A stretch of 64,000 bases of DNA from Thioalkalivibrio thiocyanoxidans ARh2 (GTDB lineage: Bacteria; Pseudomonadota; Gammaproteobacteria; Ectothiorhodospirales; Ectothiorhodospiraceae): NCBI RefSeq assembly GCF_000385215.1, contig NZ_ARQK01000051.1:1-64000 (forward strand). Direction: 5' to 3'. The translations under genes and the position numbers were made by a program. Below are positions 25,660 to 33,152 of the stretch, piece after piece. The notes under the pieces were generated by a model. It ran no database searches. It worked only from the letters and a program-made list of their open reading frames with translations, and had not been told where the DNA came from. The first letter of the stretch is position 1. Each line of letters starts with the position of its first letter.

Positions 25660-26832
25660 ATGAGTGCAAGTGCAGAGGAGATGGTCGCGCCGATCAACTT
25701 TTACCGGCCCGACTATCACATCAAGACCCCGGACATGCGTTCGCCGGAGTACGTGCAGATGTCCACGGCGGCGGCGATCACGCTGGGCCTGGTGCCGGGT
25801 ACCATGCACCGCACGTCCTGCACCCACTGCCTGAACCTGCTGGTCACCTACCCGGAAGGCTGCCGCGCGAACTGCTCCTACTGCGGCCTGGCGCGCCACC
25901 GCGAGGAATCGCGTGACTACGCCGACCGCAACTTCATCCGCGTGGACTGGCCGACCGCCAAGTACGACGAGGTGATCGAGCGCGTCAAGAACAACTCCGA
26001 CGCCGGTCAGTTCGAGCGCATGTGCATCTCCATGATCACGCACCCGAACTCCGACGCCGACACCGTCGAGCTGCTGGAGAAGTGGGTCGCCGAGGTCAAC
26101 CACATCCCGGTGTCGATCCTGTCCAACCCGACCACCATGAGCTACGAGGACCTCCAGCTCCTGCGGGACAAGGGCGCGGACATCTTCACCGTCGCGCTGG
26201 ACGCGGTGACCCCGGAGATCTTCGAGCGCACCCGCGGCAAGTCGGTCGAGAGCCCGCACACCTGGGACAAATACTGGCAGGCAATCGAGTGGGCCGCCGA
26301 GATCTTCGGCCCGGAGAAGTTCGGTGCCCACCTGATCTGCGGCATGGGCGAGACCGAGGAAGAGATCCTGCAGGTCTGCCAGCGCATCCGCGACCTGGGT
26401 GGCCACAACCACATGTTTGCCTTCTTCCCGGAAGAGGGCTCGCTGATGGAAGACTGGAACCCGGTGCCACGTGACCAGTGGCGCCGCGTGCAGCTGGGCC
26501 GCTTCGTGATCGACTACGCCGGCGGCCGTATCGACGACATGAAGTTCAACGCCGACGGACAGGTGGTGGACTTCGGCCTGCCGCAGTCCGAGGTGGACGA
26601 ACTGATCGCCTCCGGTAAGCCGTTCCAGACCTCCGGCTGCCCCGGCAAGTCGGACGAGGAAGTCTCGGCCTGTAACCGCCCCTACGGCGATTCCAGCCCG
26701 ACGGACATCCTGTCCTTCCCGTTTGCCCTCAACTCGACGGACGTCGGGTTCGTCCAGCGGCAGATGGCCGGGGAGGATGTCGGCACCTTCGACTTCGACG
26801 CCGACGAGGCCGAGGACGAGAAGTCCGCATAA
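25660..26832 (+). CDS. lipS2: Radical SAM lipoyl synthase component (LipS2-like)
   Basis: A 390-residue radical SAM protein. The SAM cluster motif is Cys68, Cys72, Cys75 (CRANCSYC). Extra cysteines occur at 54 and 57 (SCTHC) and near 320-330 (TSGCPG ... CNRPYG), suitable for an auxiliary cluster. It pairs with the other radical SAM enzyme upstream to form lipoyl groups. GGAGG lies close to the ATG. The acidic C-terminus (FDADEAEDE) ends the lipoate operon, followed by a terminator. Confidence 0.86.
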   Translation: MSASAEEMVAPINFYRPDYHIKTPDMRSPEYVQMSTAAAITLGLVPGTMHRTSCTHCLNLLVTYPEGCRANCSYCGLARHREESRDYADRNFIRVDWPTAKYDEVIERVKNNSDAGQFERMCISMITHPNSDADTVELLEKWVAEVNHIPVSILSNPTTMSYEDLQLLRDKGADIFTVALDAVTPEIFERTRGKSVESPHTWDKYWQAIEWAAEIFGPEKFGAHLICGMGETEEEILQVCQRIRDLGGHNHMFAFFPEEGSLMEDWNPVPRDQWRRVQLGRFVIDYAGGRIDDMKFNADGQVVDFGLPQSEVDELIASGKPFQTSGCPGKSDEEVSACNRPYGDSSPTDILSFPFALNSTDVGFVQRQMAGEDVGTFDFDADEAEDEKSA

Positions 26833-26847
26833 AACTCGATGTATGCC

Positions 26848-26872
26848 GAAAGCCCCGGTCTCCGGGGCTTTC
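26848..26872 (+). terminator. Terminator-like hairpin after lipS2
   Basis: GAAAGCCCCGG-TCT-CCGGGGCTTTC is a perfect 11-bp stem ending in three T residues, 16 bases after the lipS2 stop codon. Confidence 0.75.
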
Positions 26873-27081
26873 GCACGTCAGGGGGTTGATTAGGCGTTTT
26901 GAATATTCAGGTTTCGAGCGGGGATTTTTCAGGGGCCCCGCCGAAAGAACTCCCGGGGGGATGGGTCGTCCACCCGCGAGCGGTCACTGCACCACAAAAC
27001 CGGACCGGCGGCAGACAAGGGGGCCGCAGGTAACCGGGGTGCCGGGGCCATAAAACAAGAAGACCACCAAAGGAGAACAAC

Positions 27082-28398
27082 ATGGAAGCACGCATCATTC
27101 GCCGCAGTCTGGTGACGGTCGCGGTCGGCCTTGCGATGGGCACCGCCGGCGTTGCCAATGCCACCAACGGCTACTTCTCGCACGGCTATGGCACCAAGGC
27201 CAAGGGCATGGGCGGGGTTGGCATGGCCATCTCCCAGGACGCCTACGCCCCCGGCATCAACCCCGCCGGTATCGCCGGGATGGAAACCCGCTTCGATGCG
27301 TCGGTCGCCTACTTCCGCCCGGAACGGTCATTCGAGGCGGGCATGCCCAGCAACCCAGGTGCACCAGTCCCGATGGTGAATCCGGGGAGCGTGGATAGTG
27401 ACAGTGAAAACTTCTTTATCCCTTCTCTGGCATTCGTCCAGCAGATCGATGAAACCCGGTCCTGGGGGCTCGCATTGCTCGGGAACGGGGGCATGAATAC
27501 GGATTACCCGGCTTACGGTCGCGAGCAATGCGCAATGATGGGCCAAGGGAACCAGGGCGGAGCCTTTTGTGGCGGCACTGCCGGCGTGAACCTCGAGCAG
27601 CTTGCCATCATCCCGACCTATGCCCAGAAGTTCGCCGATGGTCGCGTGAGCGTTGGATTCAGCCCGATCATCAGCTATCAGCGTTTTAGCGCCGAGGGTT
27701 TGGATGCGTTCGATAATGAGATGGCGTCTGAAGACCCCGGGAATGTGACGAGTGGCCGTACGGATTCGAGTTGGGGATACGGTGCGCAGATTGGCTTTCA
27801 GGCGGAACTGGCGGAGGGAGCGCGGGTCGGTGCGAGTTATCGTTCCAAGATTCGGGCTGGCGACCTCGACCGATACTCCGGGTTGTTTGCCAATGGGGGT
27901 GAATTCGATATCCCGTCGACTTACGGTCTCGGTTTCTCGGTTGATGTGAGTCCTCGCGTTACGCTTTCCGCTGATTACCAGAAGATTCGGTACTCGGAAA
28001 TCGATGCGATTGCGAACCCCAGCGCGAACTTTCTACAGGGCAACCGATTTGGTTCGGATGGCGGTCCGGGGTTTGGTTGGGACGACGTGAATATCTTCAA
28101 GTTCGGCGCCCAGATCGATGGGGGCAACGGCTGGACCTGGCGCGTTGGCTACAACCGTGGTGAAAACCCGATCAGCTCTGAGGATGTGATGTTGAATATC
28201 CTGGCTCCGGCCGTAATGACCGATCACTTCACTGCCGGTTTCACCCGCGAGTTCGGCCAGCACGAGATAAACTTCGCGGCGATGTATGCGCCGACACAAC
28301 GGGTGCGTGGTCAGGACATTACGGGTATGGCGGGTCAGGACATCGAGATCGAGATGCGGCAGTACGAGCTTGAGGTCGGGTACGCGTACCGCTTCTGA
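27082..28398 (+). CDS. FadL/OmpP1-type outer-membrane transporter
   Basis: A 438-residue beta-barrel protein with a signal peptide ending in GVANA. The mature start TNGYFSHGYGTKAKGMGG and INPAGIAGM are signatures of the FadL/OmpP1/TodX family, which moves hydrophobic compounds across the outer membrane. A hydrophobic sulfur species is an attractive but unproven substrate, given its place right after the sulfur-oxidation cluster. It has a strong ribosome-binding site (AGGAG). Codon use is typical in the first 270 bases but much more relaxed and AT-richer from about 27360 to 28300. Confidence 0.9.
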   Translation: MEARIIRRSLVTVAVGLAMGTAGVANATNGYFSHGYGTKAKGMGGVGMAISQDAYAPGINPAGIAGMETRFDASVAYFRPERSFEAGMPSNPGAPVPMVNPGSVDSDSENFFIPSLAFVQQIDETRSWGLALLGNGGMNTDYPAYGREQCAMMGQGNQGGAFCGGTAGVNLEQLAIIPTYAQKFADGRVSVGFSPIISYQRFSAEGLDAFDNEMASEDPGNVTSGRTDSSWGYGAQIGFQAELAEGARVGASYRSKIRAGDLDRYSGLFANGGEFDIPSTYGLGFSVDVSPRVTLSADYQKIRYSEIDAIANPSANFLQGNRFGSDGGPGFGWDDVNIFKFGAQIDGGNGWTWRVGYNRGENPISSEDVMLNILAPAVMTDHFTAGFTREFGQHEINFAAMYAPTQRVRGQDITGMAGQDIEIEMRQYELEVGYAYRF

Positions 28399-28406
28399 TC
28401 GATTGC

Positions 28407-28570
28407 GCCCGGGCGGCCGTGAGTAGGCCGCACCGGTGCCCGGCGCGGGCTTCGGGGTGAGCTGCCGGCCCTGGATGAGGGGCCGGTGCCGCCAGGGAGG
28501 GCGGACGGTGCCGGACACCGGGACCCATCGGGGGGTGGGGCCCGGGCCCTTTCGTCGGAAGGCATACTGA
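28407..28570 (+). repeat. GC-rich multi-hairpin spacer after the FadL gene
   Basis: Several short inverted repeats follow one another, for example GCGGCC-GTGAGTA-GGCCGC (28413-28431) and CCGGCCC / GGGGCCGG. None has a clear T-run. They may act as a weak terminator or stabilise the porin message, leaving partial transcription into the next gene. Confidence 0.35.
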
Positions 28571-28612
28571 TCGAGCCTGTGCTCGAGCAAGCAAAATCCA
28601 AAGGAGGATCCC

Positions 28613-29584
28613 ATGCGAGCAATCCACGCATTGCGCGGAATTATCCGCGTGCCTGCCGTTCTCGCGTTCTTCGGCGCGTGTCTGCTGACCCTGGGCACGG
28701 CCGCCACGGCGCTGGCGGACGATGTCTATCGGCCGCTGGTACTGGCCTACACCACGTCCGGCTCCGATGTCAGCGGTGAGGTGGAGGCGGTCCGCGAGCG
28801 ACTCGAAGAAGCCGATTTCCAGACCCTGGGCGAATACCCGGTCAGCGACGATCGCCATGTGATCGTGGTCACCCACGACGACCTGCTGGCGGTGGCGGGC
28901 TCCCAGGACCGGGCAGCGTACATCGCACCCATCCGGGTGGCCGTGACTGCGACCAACGGCGAGGTTCAGGTCAGCTACAACAACCTCGAGTACTTCCGGC
29001 ATGCCTACCGCATCGACGCCTCGGTGAGCGATGTCAGCGCGCGGCTGGCGGATGTGCTGGGTGATGAACAGCACTTTGGGTCGGAAGACGGGATGACCCC
29101 GAGGGAACTGCAGCGCTATCGCTATACCTTCGGCATGGAGCGCTTCAACGCCCCGTATGACCTGGGTAGCCACGGCTCGCGGAGCGCCGCCCTGGAGGAG
29201 CTGGATGCCGGTCTGGGCGAGCGGCGTGGGGGCGTGTCGGAGATTTACCGGCTGGATATCCCGGGAACGGACGCTACGCTGATCGGCGTGGCGATCCGTG
29301 CCGATGACGGCGCCGAGGCCGAGGCCGCCGACCTCCATACCTTGGAGACGATCGACGTGCGCGAGCTTCGCCACACCGCCTATGTGCCGCAGGAGATCCT
29401 GGTGGAGGGGGGCGATATCGAGGCGCTGCACATGCGTTTTCGTGCGGCGCTGCACTGGCCGGATCTGCGCATGCTCGGTGACCACAGCTTCATGCAGCTG
29501 CGCCGTGTCCCGGGGAGGCTGGAAGACACCCTGCGCGAGGTGGCCGGCTTTGAGGAGCCCGAAGACGATGGCTTCGACTGGTAG
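28613..29584 (+). CDS. Secreted protein of unknown function
   Basis: A 323-residue protein with a signal peptide ending in ATALADD, hence periplasmic or secreted. A very good ribosome-binding site (AAAGGAGG) precedes it. The N-terminal mature part (VLAYTTSGSDVSGEVEAVRERLEEADFQTLGEYPV) has a faint likeness to DUF302-type domains, whose family is uncharacterised; I would not rely on it. The pattern then repeats loosely around EVQVSYNNLEYFRHAYRID. No cysteines or metal motifs stand out. It probably belongs with the upstream porin. Confidence 0.75.
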   Translation: MRAIHALRGIIRVPAVLAFFGACLLTLGTAATALADDVYRPLVLAYTTSGSDVSGEVEAVRERLEEADFQTLGEYPVSDDRHVIVVTHDDLLAVAGSQDRAAYIAPIRVAVTATNGEVQVSYNNLEYFRHAYRIDASVSDVSARLADVLGDEQHFGSEDGMTPRELQRYRYTFGMERFNAPYDLGSHGSRSAALEELDAGLGERRGGVSEIYRLDIPGTDATLIGVAIRADDGAEAEAADLHTLETIDVRELRHTAYVPQEILVEGGDIEALHMRFRAALHWPDLRMLGDHSFMQLRRVPGRLEDTLREVAGFEEPEDDGFDW

Positions 29585-29642
29585 AAGCATAACGCCAGGG
29601 ATGGCGAATGAACGCGGGCAATAGCCCCGGATTACGCTCAAG

Positions 29643-29667
29643 AACCCCGGTCCGCCGGGGTTTTTTT
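29643..29667 (+). terminator. Intrinsic terminator before the 29727 gene
   Basis: AACCCCGG-TCCG-CCGGGGTT followed by seven T residues; ends the transcript of the preceding secreted protein. Confidence 0.85.
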
Positions 29668-29726
29668 ACGGCCGAGGGCTGGACTTGTTTATGCTCCCGG
29701 TTCATTCGCGGCAGGATGCACGCCCC

Positions 29727-30146
29727 ATGAAATCGATGAAGATCGCCAACATCGGCGAGATCCGTAACGAACTCAACAAGTACAAGAAGGGCAAGAAGCT
29801 CGATATCCACCAGTTCAACCAGGTCGCGCGCCTGGCCTGGCTGGGCAAGATCGTGATGCAGCCCCTGGATCTCGAGGACCCTGACTGCCAGTCCTTCCTG
29901 GTGTACATCCAGGAGCCGGAAGAGCTGGCCGCGCATTTTTTGAATACCGACCAGGAACTGACCGGCGGGATCCATATCATCGACGGCGAGCAGGCCATGG
30001 CCATGGTCGAGATCATGCGCGGGGGTGTCGAGGAACGTGCCAAGCTGTACGAAGACCTCTCGCGCAGCGACTTCTACTTCCGCTACTTCTACAAGCCCGG
30101 CAAGGACGACGAGAACCCGTCCGAGCAGGACAAACCCGAGGGCTGA
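29727..30146 (+). CDS. Uncharacterised soluble protein next to a lipoate-ligase-like gene
   Basis: A 139-residue cytoplasmic protein without membrane segments, starting MKSMKIANIGEIRNELNKYK. It is lysine-rich at the N-terminus and acidic at the C-terminus (KDDENPSEQDKPEG). A single cysteine lies in DPDCQSF. I do not recognise the family. It ends 3 bases before the ligase-like gene, so the two are almost certainly co-transcribed, probably as partners. A start at 29736 is also possible. Confidence 0.75.
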   Translation: MKSMKIANIGEIRNELNKYKKGKKLDIHQFNQVARLAWLGKIVMQPLDLEDPDCQSFLVYIQEPEELAAHFLNTDQELTGGIHIIDGEQAMAMVEIMRGGVEERAKLYEDLSRSDFYFRYFYKPGKDDENPSEQDKPEG

Positions 30147-30149
30147 TTC

Positions 30150-31196
30150 TTGGTCGCATCCACGGTCACCCCGGAATGGATTGATGCCGGGGCCCGCTCC
30201 GCGGAAGAACTCCACACCCTGTATACCGGTCTGGCGAGCAGCACGCCGCCGGAGTCGCCGTTGCGCGTGCTGTGGGTGCACTCCCAAGAGCCGCACATCT
30301 CCGTGGGCGCCAGCCAGGACCCGGCCGTGGATCTGGACCTGGCCGCCTGCGAGGCCAATGGCGTGCCCGTGGTGCGCCGCCCGCTCGGGGGCGGCTCTGT
30401 CTGGGTGGATGCCGACCAGGCCTGCTTCTTCCTGGTGCAGCCCCGCCAGGTCCTCGCCCGTGGCCACCGCCACCTGTTCGCGCTGGGTCTGGGCATCGCG
30501 ATGGATGTGCTGCGCGAGCTGGGGCTCGAAGGCGTCGAGGCGCGCGGCCAGGACGTCTGGGTGCAGGGACGCAAGATCATGGGCACCGGCGCGGCCACGC
30601 TGAACGAGGGTTGCGTGTTTGGTGCCAGCTTCCTGCGCCGCTTCCCGGTGGAACGCTTCCTCGCCTGCGTGCATGCCCCCAGCGACGGCTACCGTGAGTG
30701 GCTGCGCCCCGCACTGGAGGAGGGCATGACCGATTGTGCCGCACAGTGTCCCGAGGCGGCGCCGACCCCGGAACGTCTGGAGGCCGCCCTGAGCGAGGTG
30801 CTGGAGCGCCGCTTCAGCACCCCCGCGCGGCGTTACCGTCCAAGTGCCGCGGACTACGACGAGTGGCTGGCGGCCGGGCGCGAGGAGCTCGCCGACCTGG
30901 CCGACAGCCAGGGCGGGCCGGCCATCCGCGACGGGATCCGCGTGAATCGCGAGAACCACGTATTCGAGACGCGCGGCCATTGCGGCCGCCTGCGCCTGCA
31001 TATCACCGGAACCCACATTGCGCGGATCTGGTGCGAGGATCCGAGCGTGGATCGTGTGCTGCGCGAGACCCTGGTGGGCGAATCCCCGGAGCGCCTGCGC
31101 GTGCGCTCGCGCCTCAACGGCCAGCTCGACACGGTGATTGTCGACGAGGTCAGCGCGCGCATCGACGGCCTCTACCGGGGGATCGCCGCCGCCTGA
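30150..31196 (+). CDS. Second lipoate-protein ligase-like protein
   Basis: A 348-residue member of the LplA/BPL superfamily, starting with TTG. The motifs RRPLGGGSVWVDAD (76-89) and GQDVWVQGRKIMGTGAA (133-149) match the lipoyl-AMP binding loop and the lysine region of lipoate ligases. The C-terminus (LRLHITGTHIARIWCEDP, about 285-302) resembles an LplB-like domain. It is clearly different from the sLpl gene at 23398. It may attach lipoate or octanoate to a second target such as LbpA1, or act as an octanoyltransferase. The two neighbouring genes are uncharacterised. Confidence 0.82.
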   Translation: MVASTVTPEWIDAGARSAEELHTLYTGLASSTPPESPLRVLWVHSQEPHISVGASQDPAVDLDLAACEANGVPVVRRPLGGGSVWVDADQACFFLVQPRQVLARGHRHLFALGLGIAMDVLRELGLEGVEARGQDVWVQGRKIMGTGAATLNEGCVFGASFLRRFPVERFLACVHAPSDGYREWLRPALEEGMTDCAAQCPEAAPTPERLEAALSEVLERRFSTPARRYRPSAADYDEWLAAGREELADLADSQGGPAIRDGIRVNRENHVFETRGHCGRLRLHITGTHIARIWCEDPSVDRVLRETLVGESPERLRVRSRLNGQLDTVIVDEVSARIDGLYRGIAAA

Positions 31197-31248
31197 TCGC
31201 CGTGCGTGTGTAACCGGCCATCCCCCAACAGCTTTACGAGGCGAACCG

Positions 31249-31635
31249 ATGTCCGAACCGACCATTCAGCGCCGGCTGGAAAAACGCCTGATCCTGATGA
31301 GCCGCGATCAGGCAATGATCGAGCAGATCGGCGCCGCACTGCCTGATGACTGGCACCTGCACCCGGTGACCGACCTAGAGGACCTGGGTGCCTGGAACGA
31401 GGTGCTGCTTTATCGTTTCCTGCTGCTGGACCTGGACGAGATCGAGGTGTTCGATCCGCTGGACGTGATTCGCATCCTGCGCATGGAGTACCAGATCAAC
31501 CTGCCCGTGTTCTGTTTTGGCGGGGACCAGGACATCCGCGACGAGATGCGTCTGGCGCGGGCCGATCGCTTCTTCGAACGAGAGGAGATGGTCGAAAAGC
31601 TCCCCGAGTTCATCCGCATGTACGACTGGGGCTGA
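31249..31635 (+). CDS. Degenerate receiver-like (CheY-fold) protein
   Basis: A 128-residue protein with the alternating pattern of a response-regulator receiver. The beta-1 strand is RLILMSRD, beta-3 is FLLLDLDE (acidic residue in the phosphorylation position), beta-4 is LPVFCFGG and beta-5 is ADRFFER. The conserved lysine and the Thr/Ser of true receivers seem absent, so phosphorylation is doubtful. There is no output domain. It follows the ligase-like gene by 52 bases and precedes a terminator; it may be a protein-interaction module. Confidence 0.6.
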   Translation: MSEPTIQRRLEKRLILMSRDQAMIEQIGAALPDDWHLHPVTDLEDLGAWNEVLLYRFLLLDLDEIEVFDPLDVIRILRMEYQINLPVFCFGGDQDIRDEMRLARADRFFEREEMVEKLPEFIRMYDWG

Positions 31636-31645
31636 GCGTCCCATC

Positions 31646-31684
31646 AAAAAGGCCCCGGGCGTCTGCCACGGGGCCTTTTTGTTT
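31646..31684. terminator. Intrinsic terminator after the receiver-like gene
   Basis: AAAAAGGCCCC / GGGGCCTTTTT with a 13-base loop and a T-run. Symmetry with A residues on the left lets it also serve the convergent gene at 31729. Confidence 0.85.
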
Positions 31685-31728
31685 CGCGGATCCGGCGTTC
31701 GTGCGGATCGCGGGGGCTTGGCGCGGCC

Positions 31729-32046
31729 TTAGCCGATCCAGGCGTGCTCCAGCACGTCGATACGGATCTTCTCGTGGTAGGTCTCGCCGTTGGCCTCGAT
31801 CACCAGGTCGCCCATGCGGGTGCCGGCGGTGTCAAAGCTGAATTTGCAGTCGAAGGTGCCCGGCAGGGACACGCTGCTCTCGCACAGGGCTTCGCCTTCC
31901 ACCGAGAACGTGCACTGGGCGGTGCCGGAGCCGTTCAGCAGGGCCTGCACCCGGAATTCCTCGTTGATCGGGCGCCGGTAGACCTCCGGGTCGCGATTCG
32001 GGTTGTACTGCAGGTTGTTCAGCTTGACGAGTTTGACAAGTTTCAT
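31729..32046 (-). CDS. Small beta-rich protein of unknown function
   Basis: A 105-residue protein beginning MKLVKLVKLNNL, with GAGGACC before the ATG. No signal peptide is visible. The alternating hydrophobic pattern and segments such as FSVEGEALCESSVSLPGTFDCKFSFDT suggest an immunoglobulin-like beta sandwich with two cysteines. I do not recognise the family. It is divergent from the MoxR-VWA operon. Confidence 0.7.
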   Translation of the reverse strand: MKLVKLVKLNNLQYNPNRDPEVYRRPINEEFRVQALLNGSGTAQCTFSVEGEALCESSVSLPGTFDCKFSFDTAGTRMGDLVIEANGETYHEKIRIDVLEHAWIG

Positions 32047-32149
32047 ACCGGGTCCTCTATTGACGCGCTGAATCCGATTTGCGGGCGCCTTCACCTGCCC
32101 GATCCCGCACCGGGAAGGGCGTTTGGTTCATGGAAGTGCGCAGGTTCGA

Positions 32150-32160
32150 TAGAATATAAA
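32150..32160 (+). promoter_or_regulatory. AT-rich -10-like element in the divergent promoter region
   Basis: TAGAATATAAA stands out in otherwise GC-rich DNA, about 130 bases before the MoxR gene. It contains overlapping -10 matches (TAGAAT, TATAAA), but no good -35 was found. Confidence 0.3.
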
Positions 32161-32291
32161 CAGCCAATGATACAACAAAGCCTGCGGGAACACGACGGGA
32201 TGCCGAGGGGTATGCCGCCAGCCCGGCGGAGGGTAACGCCGCTCCCGCGCATACACCAGCCCCGGCCCCCGCGGTCGGCATCGGAGACCCC

Positions 32292-33152
32292 ATGAAGAAC
32301 CTGATTAACCGTATCCGCGGTGTGGAACGCGACGTGATCGAGAAGCCCGGCGACGCGGGCGATGCCCCGTTCTACAAGGCCCAGGGCGACGAGATCGAGA
32401 TCTTCCAGGCCGCGTACTCGAAGCGCCTGCCGGTGATGCTCAAGGGCCCGACCGGCTGCGGCAAGACCCGTTTTCTCGAACATGTCGCGCATACCCTGGG
32501 CCAGCCGCTGGTCACCGTCTCCTGCCACGAGGACCTGACCAGCTCCGACCTGGTCGGGCGCTTCCTGCTGGAGGGCGAGGAGACCGTCTGGCAGGACGGA
32601 CCGCTGACCCGCTCGGTCAAGGAGGGCGCGATCTGCTACCTCGACGAGATCGTCGAGGCGCGTACCGACACCACCGTGGTGATTCACCCGCTGACCGACC
32701 ATCGCCGCCAGCTCCCGCTGGACAAGAAGTCCCAGATCATCGATGCGCACGAGGACTTCATGCTGGTGATCTCCTACAACCCGGGATATCAGACCGTGTT
32801 GAAGGACCTGAAGCCCTCGACCAAGCAGCGCTTTGTCGGTATCCACTTCGACTACCCGGCCGAAGATGTCGAGCGCGAGATCGTGGCCAAGGAATCCGGT
32901 GGCCTGGATGCCGATCGCGTGGAAAAACTGGTCGCGGCAGGACGCAAGGCACGTGCACTCAAGGACCACGGACTGGAAGAGGCGACCTCTACCCGTGCGC
33001 TCGCCTATGCCGGCGAGCTGATGCAGGCAGGGCTGAGCCCGCGCGTGGCTTGCCGCGCCGCGATGATCGCCCCGATCACCGATGACCCCGAGCTGATCCA
33101 GGCGCTGGAAGAGATCTTCGACGCCCACTTCCCCGAGTCCGAAGCCGCGTGA
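32292..33152 (+). CDS. CbbQ/NirQ/NorQ-family MoxR AAA+ ATPase
   Basis: A 286-residue AAA+ ATPase. Walker A is GPTGCGKT (52-59), Walker B is ICYLDEI (near 114-120), and [16 protein letters not shown] is a family signature. Relatives (CbbQ with CbbO, NorQ with NorD) are activases that insert metal or remodel RuBisCO or nitric oxide reductase. The VWA partner overlaps it by 4 bases. No RuBisCO or nor genes lie in the window, so the target enzyme is unknown. For an autotrophic sulfur oxidiser, RuBisCO is a fair guess. Confidence 0.88.
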   Translation: MKNLINRIRGVERDVIEKPGDAGDAPFYKAQGDEIEIFQAAYSKRLPVMLKGPTGCGKTRFLEHVAHTLGQPLVTVSCHEDLTSSDLVGRFLLEGEETVWQDGPLTRSVKEGAICYLDEIVEARTDTTVVIHPLTDHRRQLPLDKKSQIIDAHEDFMLVISYNPGYQTVLKDLKPSTKQRFVGIHFDYPAEDVEREIVAKESGGLDADRVEKLVAAGRKARALKDHGLEEATSTRALAYAGELMQAGLSPRVACRAAMIAPITDDPELIQALEEIFDAHFPESEAA

